From: Ignavibacteriales bacterium
GTDB taxonomy: Bacteria > Bacteroidota > Ignavibacteria > Ignavibacteriales > Ignavibacteriaceae
Reading direction: 5' to 3'
DNA length: 64,000 nt
Assembly: GCA_016709155.1 (NCBI GenBank)
Contig: JADJEI010000001.1
Location: 372,001-436,000, forward strand
Shown: positions 1 to 9,938 of the stretch, piece after piece
Layout of the letters: the number at the start of each line of letters is the position of its first letter
Position numbering within the stretch: position 1 is the first letter of the stretch
Program-made: the position numbers and the translations under genes
The notes under the pieces: generated by a model
The model's database searches: none
What the model was told of the DNA's origin: nothing
Seen by the model: the letters and a program-made list of their open reading frames with translations, nothing else

Positions 1-1746
1 GACAGATATGAATCCCGAAGAAGTGCATCGAAGTCTCAAAAGCGCCACCGATTGGTTTGCCATAAAAAAGGGCACTACCCAGAGTTACGGCGAAGCACTC
101 GTCAGCGGGAATTTTGGCACTAAAATTACCAATGAATGGAAGCGGATGAATGCAATGGATGTAAGCGATGTGTATTATGATAACTTTTTGATAAACGGGA
201 AAAACCAAAATGAACAGCCCCAATTTAAGGCGGGAGACAAAGTAAGGCTGCGTATCGCAAACGGCGGTGCATCCGATTATTTTTGGCTTACTTACTCGGG
301 TGGTAAGATTACTGTTGTTGCCAGCGATGGTAATGATGTAGAACCGGTAGAAGTTGATAGGTTAATTATTGCTGTCTCCGAAACTTATGATGTTGTTGTC
401 ACCATTCCCGACAACAAAAGTTATGAATTTCTCGTAACGCCCGAAGACCGTACCGGATTTGCTTCATTATGGCTGGGGAGCGGAGAAAAAGTTTCTGCGC
501 AAAAGCTTCCAACTCTGAAATATTTTGCCGGAATGGAAATGATGAACGACATGATGGATATGAACGGCAATATAATTGAAATGGAGGGAATGAAAATGCA
601 GAACCAGGAGATGGACATGAATAATGTTATGTATCCGGAAATCAGCAGCTATGACGAAGATGAAATGGAAAACATGGATATGGAAGGAATGAATCATCAA
701 CACCAGGAACAGCAGGATATTGTAACGTTAAATTATACTATGCTGCGTGCACCGGAAAAAACAAGTTTGCCTGAAGGACCAACCAGAGAGCTGAAATTTG
801 ATTTGACTGGAAATATGAATCGCTATGTGTGGTCAATGGATAATAAGACCCTTTCAGAAAGCGATAAGATACTCATCAAAAAAGGTGAAAATCTAAGAAT
901 TATTCTTTTCAATAATAGCATGATGCGGCACCCAATGCACCTGCACGGACACGATTTTAGAGTGCTGAACGGACAAGGTGAATATGCCCCTATGAAAAAC
1001 GTAATCGACATCATGCCAATGGAGAGAGATACAATAGAATTTGCTGCTTCTGAAAGTGGAGATTGGTTTTTTCACTGCCATATTCTTTATCACATGATGT
1101 CAGGAATGGGCAGGGTTTTCAGTTACGAAAATTCTCCGCCAAATCTTGATCTGCCAGATCCCGAAAATGCACTTCAAAAATTATTTGCTGACGACCGGGA
1201 ATTTCACCCTATGGCTCGCATAGGGTTGGAGAGCAATGGAAGTGATGGCGAAGCTATGTATTCCAATACCCGTTGGAAACTGCAAACTCTTTGGCATTTG
1301 GGTTATCACGATGAACATGGTTACGAGGTTGAAGCTAATGTTGGGCGCTATCTTGGCAGGATGCAGTGGTGGTTCCCTTATGTTGGCTTTGACTATCATT
1401 TTAAAAAAGAAGGTGGTCCTGAAAATTTAATTTTCGGCAATGAAGAAAAAACTTGTTTGGTCAAAAGAGTAATAAAAACGATCGCAAAGCAGTTGTAGCA
1501 GGTATTGCCTACACATTGCCTTTGTTATTTATTGCCGATGCAAGAATTGATACAGATGGCAAGCTCCGTTTTCAGCTTAGCAGAGAAGATATAGCAGTAA
1601 CAAGCCGATTACGTTTTAATATTATGATAAATACAGATAAAGAATATATGGCAGGTTTCCGGTACATTCTCACAAAATATTTTTCAGTTTCCACACATTA
1701 CGACAGTGACATGGGTTTAGGTGCAGGAATAACTGTTACTTATTAA
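1..1746 (+). CDS. copA: Multicopper oxidase (CopA-like) fused to a CopB-like C-terminal domain; 5' partial, frameshifted
   Basis: The frame is open at the window start, so the N-terminus lies outside. The last cupredoxin domain carries type 1/2/3 copper motifs: HPMHLHGHDF (about residue 308 of the visible part) and HCHILYHMMSGM (about 356). A methionine-rich insert (about residues 178-230, many MDM/MEGM groups) resembles copper-binding segments of CopA/PcoA. After residue 390 the sequence resembles CopB/PcoB outer-membrane proteins (RWKLQTLWHLGYHDEHGYEV). The frame breaks at a run of six A at 1446-1451; adding one A joins it to a frame ending in a beta-strand-like segment and stop at 1746. 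Role inferred: periplasmic or outer-membrane Cu(I) oxidation and sequestration. The oxidase call is firm; the gene name is by family resemblance. Confidence 0.85.
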
Positions 1747-1829
1747 AAGTTCTATTATAAGGTCTTAACAAATTTGAAGATAAAAAATCACCTTACGATT
1801 ATAAATTAAAATGAAAAGGAGTAATACAA

Positions 1830-2225
1830 ATGGAACAAACAAATTATGGATTCTCGAAAGCTGTAAATCTCGGTTACGAAGAAGCAATCGAAAAAGTAAC
1901 AGAAGAACTAAAGAAAGAAGGATTCGGCATTCTAACTGAAATTGACGTTAAAGAAACACTGAAGAAAAAATTGGACGTTGAATTCAAGCCATACAAAATT
2001 CTTGGCGCTTGCAATCCGCAGTTTGCTTATAAATCTCTGCAAGCTGAAGAACAAATTGGACTAATGCTTCCTTGCAATGTAATTGTTTATGTAAATGATA
2101 GTAGTGAGACAATTGTAGCAGCTATAAATCCAATTGCGTCTATGCAAGCAGTAAAGAATGATAAGCTTGGTGAAGTAGCAGAAGTAATACAAAGTAAATT
2201 GAAAAAAGTAATTAGTAACCTATAA
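1830..2225 (+). CDS. DUF302 family protein
   Basis: 131-residue cytosolic protein without signal peptide or membrane segment. Its layout matches DUF302: an N-terminal alpha/beta part (YEEAIEKVTEELKKEGFGIL), then KILGACNPQFAYKSLQ and the hydrophobic core LMLPCNVIVYV. A Shine-Dalgarno sequence (aaaggag) lies about 8 bases before the ATG. DUF302 proteins often sit beside copper and other metal genes, as here, but their biochemical function is not established. The conserved CNP and LPCN cysteines could bind metal; that is inference. Confidence 0.85.
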   Translation: MEQTNYGFSKAVNLGYEEAIEKVTEELKKEGFGILTEIDVKETLKKKLDVEFKPYKILGACNPQFAYKSLQAEEQIGLMLPCNVIVYVNDSSETIVAAINPIASMQAVKNDKLGEVAEVIQSKLKKVISNL

Positions 2226-2451
2226 AAATTGCTAACACCTTTTGGTAAAATGTGGCGAGTGCGGAATTCTTATTGGACTTTAGCCACTATCACCGGTTTT
2301 TATGGCGGTATTAAATATTAAAAAGCAAGCAAAGGAAAAGATTGCTGTAAATAACATTTCTTCAATTTGAATTTTCGATTTAAAAATTTTCACTCTAAAA
2401 GTGTAACAGTTACAAAATAATATTACTGATTAAAAAATAAAGGAATTATCT
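2226..2451. other. Intergenic stretch with a possible gene remnant
   Basis: No gene of normal size. Around 2250-2285 one + frame reads KCGECGILIGL, a CxxC-like fragment, before a stop. An overlapping frame gives a 23-codon ORF starting MWRVRNSYW. Either may be the tail of a broken zinc-ribbon or small membrane protein, or nothing. Confidence 0.25.
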
Positions 2452-2952
2452 ATGAAGAATTTTTGTTTCATTTTAGTTTTTATTTTTTCGATTACAAGTC
2501 TTAATGCACAGAAGCATTCCCATCATACTTCTGAAACCGGGAACGAAATTAAAGCATTAACTTCAGAACAAATAAACAGCTATCTGAATGGAGAAGGAAT
2601 GGGTTTAGCTAAGGCTGCGGAATTGAATCACTACCCGGGGCCAAAACATGTACTGGATTTATCAAAGGAATTAAAACTTAGCCAAACTCAGATTGATTCT
2701 ACTGGAAAGATTTTCGCAAGGATGAATGAAAGAGCCGTCTATTTAGGAAAAATTATAATTGATAAAGAGAAACAGTTGGATCAGTTATTCAACAGTGGTA
2801 ATGCAGACGAAGAATCTGTAAAAAACATAGTAATGGTAATTGCCCAATATCAAGGCGAATTAAGGTTCACACACCTTAATGCTCATATTCAGCAGAAGAA
2901 GATTTTAACCCCTGATCAGATTTTAACTTATGAGAGTTTGAGAGGGTACTAG
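2452..2952 (+). CDS. Spy/CpxP-like periplasmic protein (heavy-metal sensor/chaperone type)
   Basis: 166 residues with a Sec signal peptide (about residues 1-19, ending LNAQ). Histidines follow at once (KHSHHTSE), a likely metal-binding N-terminus. The rest is predicted helical and contains KELKLSQTQIDSTGKIFARM, the LTxxQ-type motif area of Spy/CpxP/ZraP proteins, with the preceding YLNGEGMGLAKAAELNHYPGP found in relatives next to metal-efflux genes. SD aaagga lies before the ATG. It probably binds metal or protects envelope proteins. Called on motif and context, not on an alignment. Confidence 0.7.
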   Translation: MKNFCFILVFIFSITSLNAQKHSHHTSETGNEIKALTSEQINSYLNGEGMGLAKAAELNHYPGPKHVLDLSKELKLSQTQIDSTGKIFARMNERAVYLGKIIIDKEKQLDQLFNSGNADEESVKNIVMVIAQYQGELRFTHLNAHIQQKKILTPDQILTYESLRGY

Positions 2953-2992
2953 AGTTTAAGTTCAAGGTCAAGTTTAAGTCCAAGGTTAGTTG
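2953..2992. repeat. Hexamer-like (CAAG) tract
   Basis: A short run of degenerate six-base units of the type TTCAAG/GTCAAG/TCCAAG follows the stop codon. A longer tract of the same kind, inverted, lies at 13175-13240 after the P-type ATPase. Confidence 0.5.
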
Positions 2993-3028
2993 ATTAAATA
3001 ATTTTATAAAAAATAATCGAGGTGGATC

Positions 3029-3571
3029 ATGAAATATTTTATTGGTGCGGTTACTGTAATAGCACTTCTAATTATTGGATATCTTATTTTCATTTATTCC
3101 GGTATGTACAACATCAGCGCAATGGTTCATCACGATAAGCTAACTCTATGGATGATGAATACTGTAAGGGAAAATTCAATCAAACACAATGCGGATGATA
3201 AAATAAAAATGCCTGATCTTTCAGATGATTCCTTAATAAAGATGGGTTTCGTTCATTACAGAGAAATGTGTGTTAGCTGTCATGGCGCGCCAGGCATAAA
3301 TCAAAATGAATTTGCGGAAGGTCTTTATCCCAATCCTCCAATGCTTTCCAAAGTTGCTAATGATTGGACTCCACAGCAGCTTTTCTGGATAACAAAAAAT
3401 GGATTAAAGATGACAGGCATGCCCGCATTTGGACCAACACATACTGATGATATGATCTGGGCAATCGTTGCATTCACAAAAAAGCTTCCGACATTGAGTA
3501 AAGAAGAGTTCCAAATCTTTGATGATGAAATGCAAGGTGAAAGTGACGAAGCAGATGAACATACTCATTAA
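3029..3571 (+). CDS. Membrane-anchored c-type cytochrome
   Basis: 180 residues. One N-terminal membrane anchor (about residues 5-24) is followed by a single cytochrome c domain with the haem motif CVSCH (Cys81, Cys84, His85) and a probable axial methionine in TGMPAFGP. The C-terminus is acidic and His-ended (DEADEHTH), which could bind metal. SD gaggtgg precedes the ATG. It may take electrons from the multicopper oxidase or serve general electron transfer; its place among metal genes suggests the former, but this is inference. Confidence 0.85.
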   Translation: MKYFIGAVTVIALLIIGYLIFIYSGMYNISAMVHHDKLTLWMMNTVRENSIKHNADDKIKMPDLSDDSLIKMGFVHYREMCVSCHGAPGINQNEFAEGLYPNPPMLSKVANDWTPQQLFWITKNGLKMTGMPAFGPTHTDDMIWAIVAFTKKLPTLSKEEFQIFDDEMQGESDEADEHTH

Positions 3572-3620
3572 ATAAAAATCACATTAAGTAAGATGATTGA
3601 AAGTAATTCTTAAATAATTC

Positions 3621-3649
3621 TTGACAAACTTGAATAGAGATATTATATT
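3621..3649 (+). promoter_or_regulatory. Sigma70-like promoter of the arsR-type gene
   Basis: TTGACA at 3621-3626 and TATATT at 3644-3649 are separated by 17 bases. The predicted transcription start near 3656 falls inside the palindrome at 3654-3669. Confidence 0.55.
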
Positions 3650-3653
3650 TCGT

Positions 3654-3669
3654 TTGAACAATTGCTCAA
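3654..3669. promoter_or_regulatory. ArsR/SmtB-type operator palindrome
   Basis: The 16-base sequence TTGAACAATTGCTCAA is palindromic apart from one mismatched pair (TTGAnCAATTGnTCAA). It matches the general form of SmtB/CzrA/CadC operators (TGAACA...TGTTCA). It lies just after the -10 element and immediately before the likely start codon, so the repressor would control its own transcription and probably the downstream efflux genes. Confidence 0.6.
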
Positions 3670-3674
3670 GTGTT

Positions 3675-4040
3675 GTGAATAAGAATAATGACATAGTTTG
3701 TGAAATTGAGTTCATTGATGAAAAGAAAGTAAAAGCAGTAAAGAAAAAGTTACCAAAAGATTCTTTTATAAATGAACTCTCGGAAACTTTTAAGAGTTTA
3801 AGTGACTTTAGGAGGTTAAACATTTTGCTTTCTCTTGCTGAAGATGAATTATGCGTTTGTGATATTGCAGCGTTAACTGGTGTTTCGGTTTCGGCAATAT
3901 CACATCAGTTAAGATTGTTAAAAAACTATAGACTGGTGAAACATAGAAAAGAAGGGAAAATGGTTTATTATTCTTTAGATGATGAGCACATAAGTAAAAT
4001 TGTAAATGAAGCCACTAAACATTGCAAAGAATATATGTAA
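3675..4040 (+). CDS. ArsR/SmtB family metal-responsive repressor
   Basis: Winged-helix protein with the ELCVCD metal-binding motif in helix 3 (the CadC/SmtB alpha3 site), then the recognition segment VSVSAISHQLRLL and wing KHRKEGKMVYYSL. The open frame can start at TTG 3621, but a -35/-10 pair and operator occupy 3621-3669, so GTG 3675 (121 residues) is the more likely start; the leader would then be very short. The CVC motif points to soft metals such as Cd, Pb, Zn or Ag/Cu rather than a fixed specificity. It stands directly upstream of the efflux genes and is their probable regulator. Confidence 0.85.
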   Translation: MNKNNDIVCEIEFIDEKKVKAVKKKLPKDSFINELSETFKSLSDFRRLNILLSLAEDELCVCDIAALTGVSVSAISHQLRLLKNYRLVKHRKEGKMVYYSLDDEHISKIVNEATKHCKEYM

Positions 4041-4047
4041 TAATAAT

Positions 4048-4386
4048 ATGCTGATAGGTAACACACATAGAATGTTAAAAGTAATTGTATCTGTAATTTT
4101 TACAGTGTTTATTATTATTTTTCTTCATTCCGAATTCGGACTGTTTGACTTTGATGAAAACAATCACAGTACACACGACTATTGTTATTTAGTGGACAAT
4201 ACAACTGCACAGACATTAACCCAATCAACTTTACCGCAGCTAAAAGTAGAAGGCAGCTTTTGTTTCCACTGTATCCAGGAAATAGAAACAAATGAAATTT
4301 TAGCAACCACTTTTGAATATAAAGATTTTATTTACCCACTAAAAAACTCTGATCTCTACATCCTCAACAAAGTTTTCCTAATCTAA
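4048..4386 (+). CDS. Small His/Cys-containing envelope protein, unknown
   Basis: About 112 residues from ATG 4048 (104 from ATG 4072, which gives a cleaner signal sequence, MLKVIVSVIFTVFIIIF). After the hydrophobic segment come NNHSTHDYCYL and SFCFHCIQE, possible metal ligands. Small proteins of this layout often precede the outer-membrane channel gene of Bacteroidota metal-efflux operons. I do not recognise a named family. It sits 8 bases after the repressor gene and ahead of the tolC-like gene, probably in the same transcript. Confidence 0.55.
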   Translation: MLIGNTHRMLKVIVSVIFTVFIIIFLHSEFGLFDFDENNHSTHDYCYLVDNTTAQTLTQSTLPQLKVEGSFCFHCIQEIETNEILATTFEYKDFIYPLKNSDLYILNKVFLI

Positions 4387-4480
4387 ACATTTCCTTTTTT
4401 TCTATTCTAATTGTCCCTCCACGGGATAAGTGTGTTCCCGCAAGAAGCGGACAAGCATTTTAAAATTTTTTGGAGAAAGT

Positions 4481-5741
4481 ATGAAGTATAAATTTATCTT
4501 TCTCTTGTTGTTCTGTTCATCAATAGTTGTAATAGCACAGCAGGATAAAGATTCAATAAAAGTAAATGAAGAAGAAATAACTTTGCAGGAAGCTGTTGAT
4601 TCAGCTTTAATTAATAATCCGAACTTAAAAGCATTTGAGTATGAAATATCTTCTTTAGAAAAGATAAAAACTCAAGCCGGATTAAGTCCAAATCCGGAAG
4701 CTAATTTTGAAGCCGAAGATTTTCTTGGCGGAAAAGAGTTAAGCGGAATAACGGGAAGTCAATATACTCTTTCAGGAAGCCAGCTTTTTGAGCTTGGCGG
4801 AAAAAGAAGCAGTCGCATCAATCTTGCAGAAAAAGAAATTAATTCTGCTCAAGGCAATTATGAATTAATTAAGCTCGATGTGATAGCCCAAGTTAAATCG
4901 GCTTTTTTCGGACTGTACCAAATTCATCATCAGATATTGTTACAGCAGAAGTTTATCCAAATAAATGAGGAAATACTGAAGACAGTTTCAGAACGGGTAA
5001 AAGCAGGGCGCACTTCTCCGGCTGAAGAATCAAAGGTAAAGGTTGCTTTGATTAACAGCCAAATAGAATTGCAGCGGCTTCAGAGAAGTTATTCCTCCGC
5101 ACAAACAAAATTAAACTCTCTGCTTGGCACTGTTGGGAAAAATCTCGTTCCTTCTACAGATTTGTTTGAACAGCTTTTCACTCCACCGAATAGAGAAGAT
5201 GTTTTAGAAGAACTGGAAAATATTCCATCAATAAAAAATCTTGGCAACGAATCAAATTTTAGAAAAGCACAGCTTCAGTTGGAAAAATCTCAGGCAATAC
5301 CCGATTTAACTGCAAGTTTGGGAGTCAGGTACTTGAATGAACTTAAAACCAATTCCTTTGTCGCAGGACTCTCAATCCCCCTTCCAATCTTCAACAGGAA
5401 CCAGGGCAATATCCAATCTGCCGAAGTAAGAATTCAACAAATGGATGAGATAATTAATTCGGAAGCTAACTGTTATTTCATTACTAAATACATCATTCAA
5501 TAATCTTTTAAGTGCGTATAACAATGCGGTACAGCTAAGGGAAAATATTTTACCGGAATCAGAAAAAGCTTATGAGATAACAAGGCAGGGATATTTGCAG
5601 GGAAGATTTGCATTTATTGATTTACTTGATGCTCAGAGAACTTTGTTTGAAACTCAAACGCAATATTTGCTTGAGTTGTCGGATTATTACAACTCATTGA
5701 TCGAAATTGAAAATGTAACTGGAAAACCTTTTTTAAAATAA
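4481..5741 (+). CDS. TolC/CusC-type outer-membrane efflux protein (frameshifted)
   Basis: Start ATG 4481 gives a signal peptide (MKYKFIFLLLFCSSIVVIAQ); SD ggag is upstream. The protein has the OEP repeats of TolC-like channels: helical hairpins around DSALINNPNLKAFEYEI and VSERVKAGRTSPAEESK, and strands near LFELGGKRSS. The frame breaks at 5468-5474 (one extra T after gctaac) and truncates the first frame at 5503. The other frame continues with NTSFNNLLSAYNN and LLDAQRTLFETQTQYLLEL to a stop at 5741. Restored length is 419 residues, normal for the family. It is the outer-membrane part of the tripartite pump with the next two genes, 19 bases upstream of the adaptor. Confidence 0.85.
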
Positions 5742-5759
5742 AAAAATACGAGTGAACTA

Positions 5760-6719
5760 ATGGAGAAAAATAAAATTAAGTTAACAGGATTAATAATAAC
5801 AGCCGTATTACAAATCTTTTTCTTTCTTTGCTGTTCAAGTGATGAACCAAAAGAACAAACGGCTAAAAATGTAGAACAAAACAAAAGTGCCGAACATAAC
5901 GAAGCAATAAAGCTTACTGACAGCGACCTTAAAGAACTTGGCGTTGAAATAAAAGAAGCCGGCGCAGGAGTGATTACAAACCACGTTGATTTAACCGGTG
6001 AAATAAAAGCCGAACCTTCCCGGCTTTCACACATTATACCGCGTTTTCCCGGAATAGTAAAGGAAGTTTATAAAACGGTTGGAGAAAAAGTAAAACAGGG
6101 CGATGTTCTTGAAGTAATTGAAAGTAATGAATCGTTAACTTCGTATGAAGTTAAATCTTTGGTTGACGGAACAATCATTGAGCTGCATATGGCAAAGGGT
6201 GATTTGGTTGGCGGTGATCAAGTAGCTATTACAGTTGCCAATCTTGATAAAGTTTGGGCAACATTAAACATATATCAAAGAGATATAAATAAAATAAGTG
6301 TCGGGCAGCGTACATTAGTTTCTTTAAGTCTGGAAGAAGAGGGAGAAGCAGGAACAATCTCTTATGTAAGCCCGGTTGTTGATGAAGCAACCAGAACAGC
6401 ATCTGCACGAGTAATATTGAATAACAGTCTGGGGAAATGGCGTCCTGGGATGTTTGTATCAGCAAAAGTAATAGTGAATGAAAAAAAACTGCCACTTGTT
6501 ATAGAAAAATCTGCTCTTCAAACTCTTGAAGATAAGACTGTTGTGTTTATAAAAAAAGGAGATGAATTTTTTCCTCAACAGGTTAATACGGGATTGGTAA
6601 ATGATGTGAGCGTTGAAATTATTTCAGGGCTTCAGCCGGGTCAGCAGTATGTGTCGAAAGGTTCATTCACACTCAAAGCCGAAATCTTGAAAGAGTCTTT
6701 CGGCGGCGATGAACATTAA
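5760..6719 (+). CDS. cusB: RND efflux periplasmic adaptor (CusB/CzcB-like lipoprotein)
   Basis: 319 residues. The N-terminal hydrophobic stretch ends in FFFLCCSSDE, a lipobox-like site (Cys24 or Cys25), so the adaptor is probably lipid-anchored. The lipoyl-like halves are visible at SHIIPRFPGIVKEVYKTVGE and VDGTIIELHMAKGD, followed by a beta-barrel domain and the FVSAKVIVNEKKLPLVIEKS membrane-proximal region. It is shorter than E. coli CusB and lacks that protein's N-terminal Met metal site. It links the inner-membrane pump to the TolC-like channel; the three genes are tightly spaced on the same strand. Confidence 0.88.
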   Translation: MEKNKIKLTGLIITAVLQIFFFLCCSSDEPKEQTAKNVEQNKSAEHNEAIKLTDSDLKELGVEIKEAGAGVITNHVDLTGEIKAEPSRLSHIIPRFPGIVKEVYKTVGEKVKQGDVLEVIESNESLTSYEVKSLVDGTIIELHMAKGDLVGGDQVAITVANLDKVWATLNIYQRDINKISVGQRTLVSLSLEEEGEAGTISYVSPVVDEATRTASARVILNNSLGKWRPGMFVSAKVIVNEKKLPLVIEKSALQTLEDKTVVFIKKGDEFFPQQVNTGLVNDVSVEIISGLQPGQQYVSKGSFTLKAEILKESFGGDEH

Positions 6720-6731
6720 GAAGGAGAGATT

Positions 6732-9700
6732 ATGAATAAAATAATTGATTATGTTCTTCGCAACCGGCTTTTAATTCTTGTGTTTGCAGTTATTGTAATG
6801 GCTGCAGGATATATGAGCTACAGGCAGCTTCCAATTGATGCTTTCCCGGATGTTTCGCCAAATCTTGTGCAAGTCTTTACACAAACAGAAGGATTAGCCC
6901 CCGAATAAATTGAAAAATATGTAACCTACCCGGTAGAAACCGCAATGAACGGTTTGCCAAATCTTGAACTCATCCGTTCGGTTTCAAATTTCGGTTTATC
7001 TGTTGTCAATATTTATTTCGAAGATGGAACGGATATATACTTTGCAAGGCAGCTTGTTAATGAACGGCTGACTGAAGCACGAGAACAGATTCCCGAAGGT
7101 TTCGGCGAACCGGCAATGGGACCGATTTCTACAGGTATGGGTTTAATTCTCTTTTATTATTTGGAAGATGAAACAGGTAAATACAGTTTGGAAGATTTAA
7201 GAACCATACAAGATTGGCTCGTTAAATATCAATTACAAACAGTGCCGGGTGTTACTGAAATACTTGGAATTGGCGGATGGGAAAAACAATACCAGGTAGT
7301 TGTTAATCCGAACTCACTGCTTCGTTATGATGTTACTGTTAACGATGTTGTTGATAAAATCAAAGCAAATAATTTAAATGTCGGCGCACAATTTTTAGAA
7401 AAAAATGCCGAAGAATTTATTGTGCGTTCAACCGGACTTACTTCCAATATAGAAGACCTTGAAAATATTGTATTAAAATCTGAAGATGGAGTTCCGGTTT
7501 ATTTAAATGAAGTTGCAAATGTAAAAACAGGCGGAGCTATCAGGCGAGGCGTTCAGACAAGCAATGGTGTTGGCGAAGTTGTAGCGGGGATGGTGGTTAA
7601 ATTATTCGGAACAAACTCTTCAACTGTAATTCAGAATGTTGAAGACAAGCTGGCAGAGATAAATAAAGCGCTGCCCGAAGGGTTAAAGATAATTCCATAC
7701 TACCAGCAGAAAACTCTTGTTGAAGCTGCCGTAGAAACTGTAACAGATGCTCTGCTTGAAGGAATTGTTCTGGTTTTGATTGTTTTATTTGTATTTCTCG
7801 GTGCGATAAGACCAAGCTTAGTTGTAGCAATTGCAATTCCCTTCTCAGTTCTGTTTGCAATGATTGGAATGAAATTTTTCGGAATTTCTGCAAACCTTAT
7901 GTCGTTTGGCGGCTTGGCTATTGCAATCGGTATGATGGTGGACGGCGCCGTTGTTATTGTTGAAAACACAGACCGGCTTTTGCGCGCAAGCCAGCCGGGT
8001 GAATCAAAGATTCATATCATTGCAAAAGCTTGTAAAGAGGTAGTCAGACCAATCTCGTTTGCAGTAATAATAATCATAATTGTTTTTCTTCCTTTGTTCA
8101 CTCTTCAGGGAGTTGAAGGAAAAACATTTAAGCCGCTTGCTTACACAATTGCACTTGCAATGTTTAGCTCGCTGCTGTTTGGAGTTTTTGTGGCTCCGGT
8201 TTTATCTTCATTCTTTATGCGTGTCCCTTCGGGGAAAAAACACCTCGAAAAGAAATCAGTTGATTCAACGCAGCACAAAGAAGGTGAGAATGAGGAAGAA
8301 CAAATCTGGATACTGAAATTATTAATAAAAATTTATAAGCCGGTAGTTACTTTCTTTGTAAAGAAAAGAATAGCAGCAATTACGCTTGCAGTAATTTTAA
8401 TAATTATAGGTGCACTCATATTCCCGCAGCTTGGTTCTGAATTTACTCCGACTCTTCAAGAAGGAACCTTGGTATTGAGAATGACAATGGCTCCTTCTAT
8501 ATCTCTAACTGAAAGCACACGTCTTACACTAATTGCAGAGAGAAGATTAATGAAAGTTTCGGAAGTTACCGGGGTAGTAACAAGAATAGGCAGAGGCGAA
8601 GTTGGTGCTCACACAGACCCGGTGAACAGCGCTGAAATGTATATCTTGCTTAAGCCAAGAGACCAATGGAGAAATAATGCAACACAGCAGGAGTTGGAGG
8701 CATTAATTAGAAATGACTTTGGAGAAATTCCCGGCGTTCTTACCAATTTCACACAGCCAATTCAAATGACGGTTGATGAACTTCTTGAAGGTGTAAGAGC
8801 AGAACTGGCAATTAAACTTTTCGGCAGCGACCTTGAAACGTTGAAAAACAAAGCCGATGAAATTGCTGCTCAAATAAGAAATGTAAACGGTGCCGCAGAT
8901 GTTCAGGTTGACCAGGTATCCGGCGCACCTCAATTAAGCATTGTAATTAACCGTCACGAGATTGCACGCTATGGAATAAACGTTGAAGATGTTCAGCAAG
9001 CGGTAAGAACTGCAATCGGCGGTGAAACTGCAGGGCAAATATTTGAAGATGTAAAACGGTTCGATATTTATGTCCGGTTTGAAGAGGAATTCAGAAAAGA
9101 TATGAGTTCGATCGGCGCTTTATTAATTGAATCTCCTTCCGGAATTGAAGTGCCGTTAAGCCAGTTGGCAGATATTAAGGAGATAGTGGGACCACGCCAG
9201 ATAACACGTGAGAAGAACCAGAGATTTATTACCATCCAGTGTAATGTAACCGGACGAGACATAGGCTCATTTGTTGCAGAGGGACAAAAAGTAATTGACA
9301 GCAAAGTGAAACTTTCAACCGGATATTTTGTAACGTGGGGCGGGCAGTTCAAGCTGCAGCAGGAAGCAAACGCAAGATTAGCAGTGGTTGTTCCGATCAC
9401 TCTTTTTATAATTTTCATTATGCTTTTCTCCAGCTTTAACTCTCTTAAAAATTCTCTGCTGATATTCTTAAACATACCCTTAGCTTTAGTCGGTGGTATA
9501 GTTGCTCTTTGGATTTCGGGCAGAATCTTTCAGTGCCGGCTTCTGTTGGTTTCATAGCTTTATTCGGTATTGCATTGTTGAATGGAATTGTATTGGTAAC
9601 ATATTTAAACCAGTTGCGGATGGAAGGGCTAAGCGTTGATGATGCATCAATTCAGGGAGCTTGCTTAAGAGTAAGACCGGTTTTAATGACCGCACTTGCA

Positions 9701-9874
9701 GCAGCGCTCGGAATGATTCCGCTTCTTTTAGCTACCGGAATCGGGAGCGAGGTTCAGAGACCATTAGCAACAGTTGTAATCGGGGGATTAGTTACATCAA
9801 CTGCTTTAACGCTGTTAGTTGTTCCGGCTTTATACAAGTGGTTTTCAATTAAAGTAAGTGAAGGTGAGATGTAA
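6732..9874 (+). CDS. cusA: Heavy-metal RND efflux pump (CusA/CzcA), broken by a stop and a frameshift
   Basis: ATG 6732 follows SD aaggaga. The first 58 codons read MNKIIDYVLRNRLLILVFAV...GLAPE, then TAA (6906-6908) where the family has a Glu codon (PEEIE). The frame goes on as EKYVTYPVETAMNGLPN. A second break at GGG 9518-9520 (one base missing) switches frame; the other frame carries QNLSVPASVGFIALFGIALLNG to 9874. The restored length is 1,047 residues, exactly family size. Twelve membrane segments and the TM4 motif AIAIGMMVDGAVVIVEN mark an HME-type RND proton antiporter. Metal specificity cannot be assigned from the TM4 motif alone. It exports metal from periplasm or cytoplasm through the adaptor and channel encoded just upstream. 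Confidence 0.88.
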
Positions 9875-9880
9875 AAGCCC

Positions 9881-9907
9881 CCTAAATCCCCCAAAGGGGG
9901 ACTTAGG
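9881..9907. repeat. Inverted repeat, C-rich/G-rich hairpin
   Basis: CCTAAATCCCCC and GGGGGACTTAGG form a 12-bp stem with one mismatch and a three-base loop, right after the cusA stop. There is no T-run after it, so it is more like a dispersed REP-type hairpin than a terminator. Confidence 0.6.
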
Positions 9908-9938
9908 AAAGGAGATAGTAAATGTTGAGCGAAGCAAA

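Noticed and set aside
7597..7969. Minus-strand ORFs inside cusA and similar shadow frames in dnaK, sprA and copA
   Set aside because: They lie fully inside strongly supported genes and have no family features.
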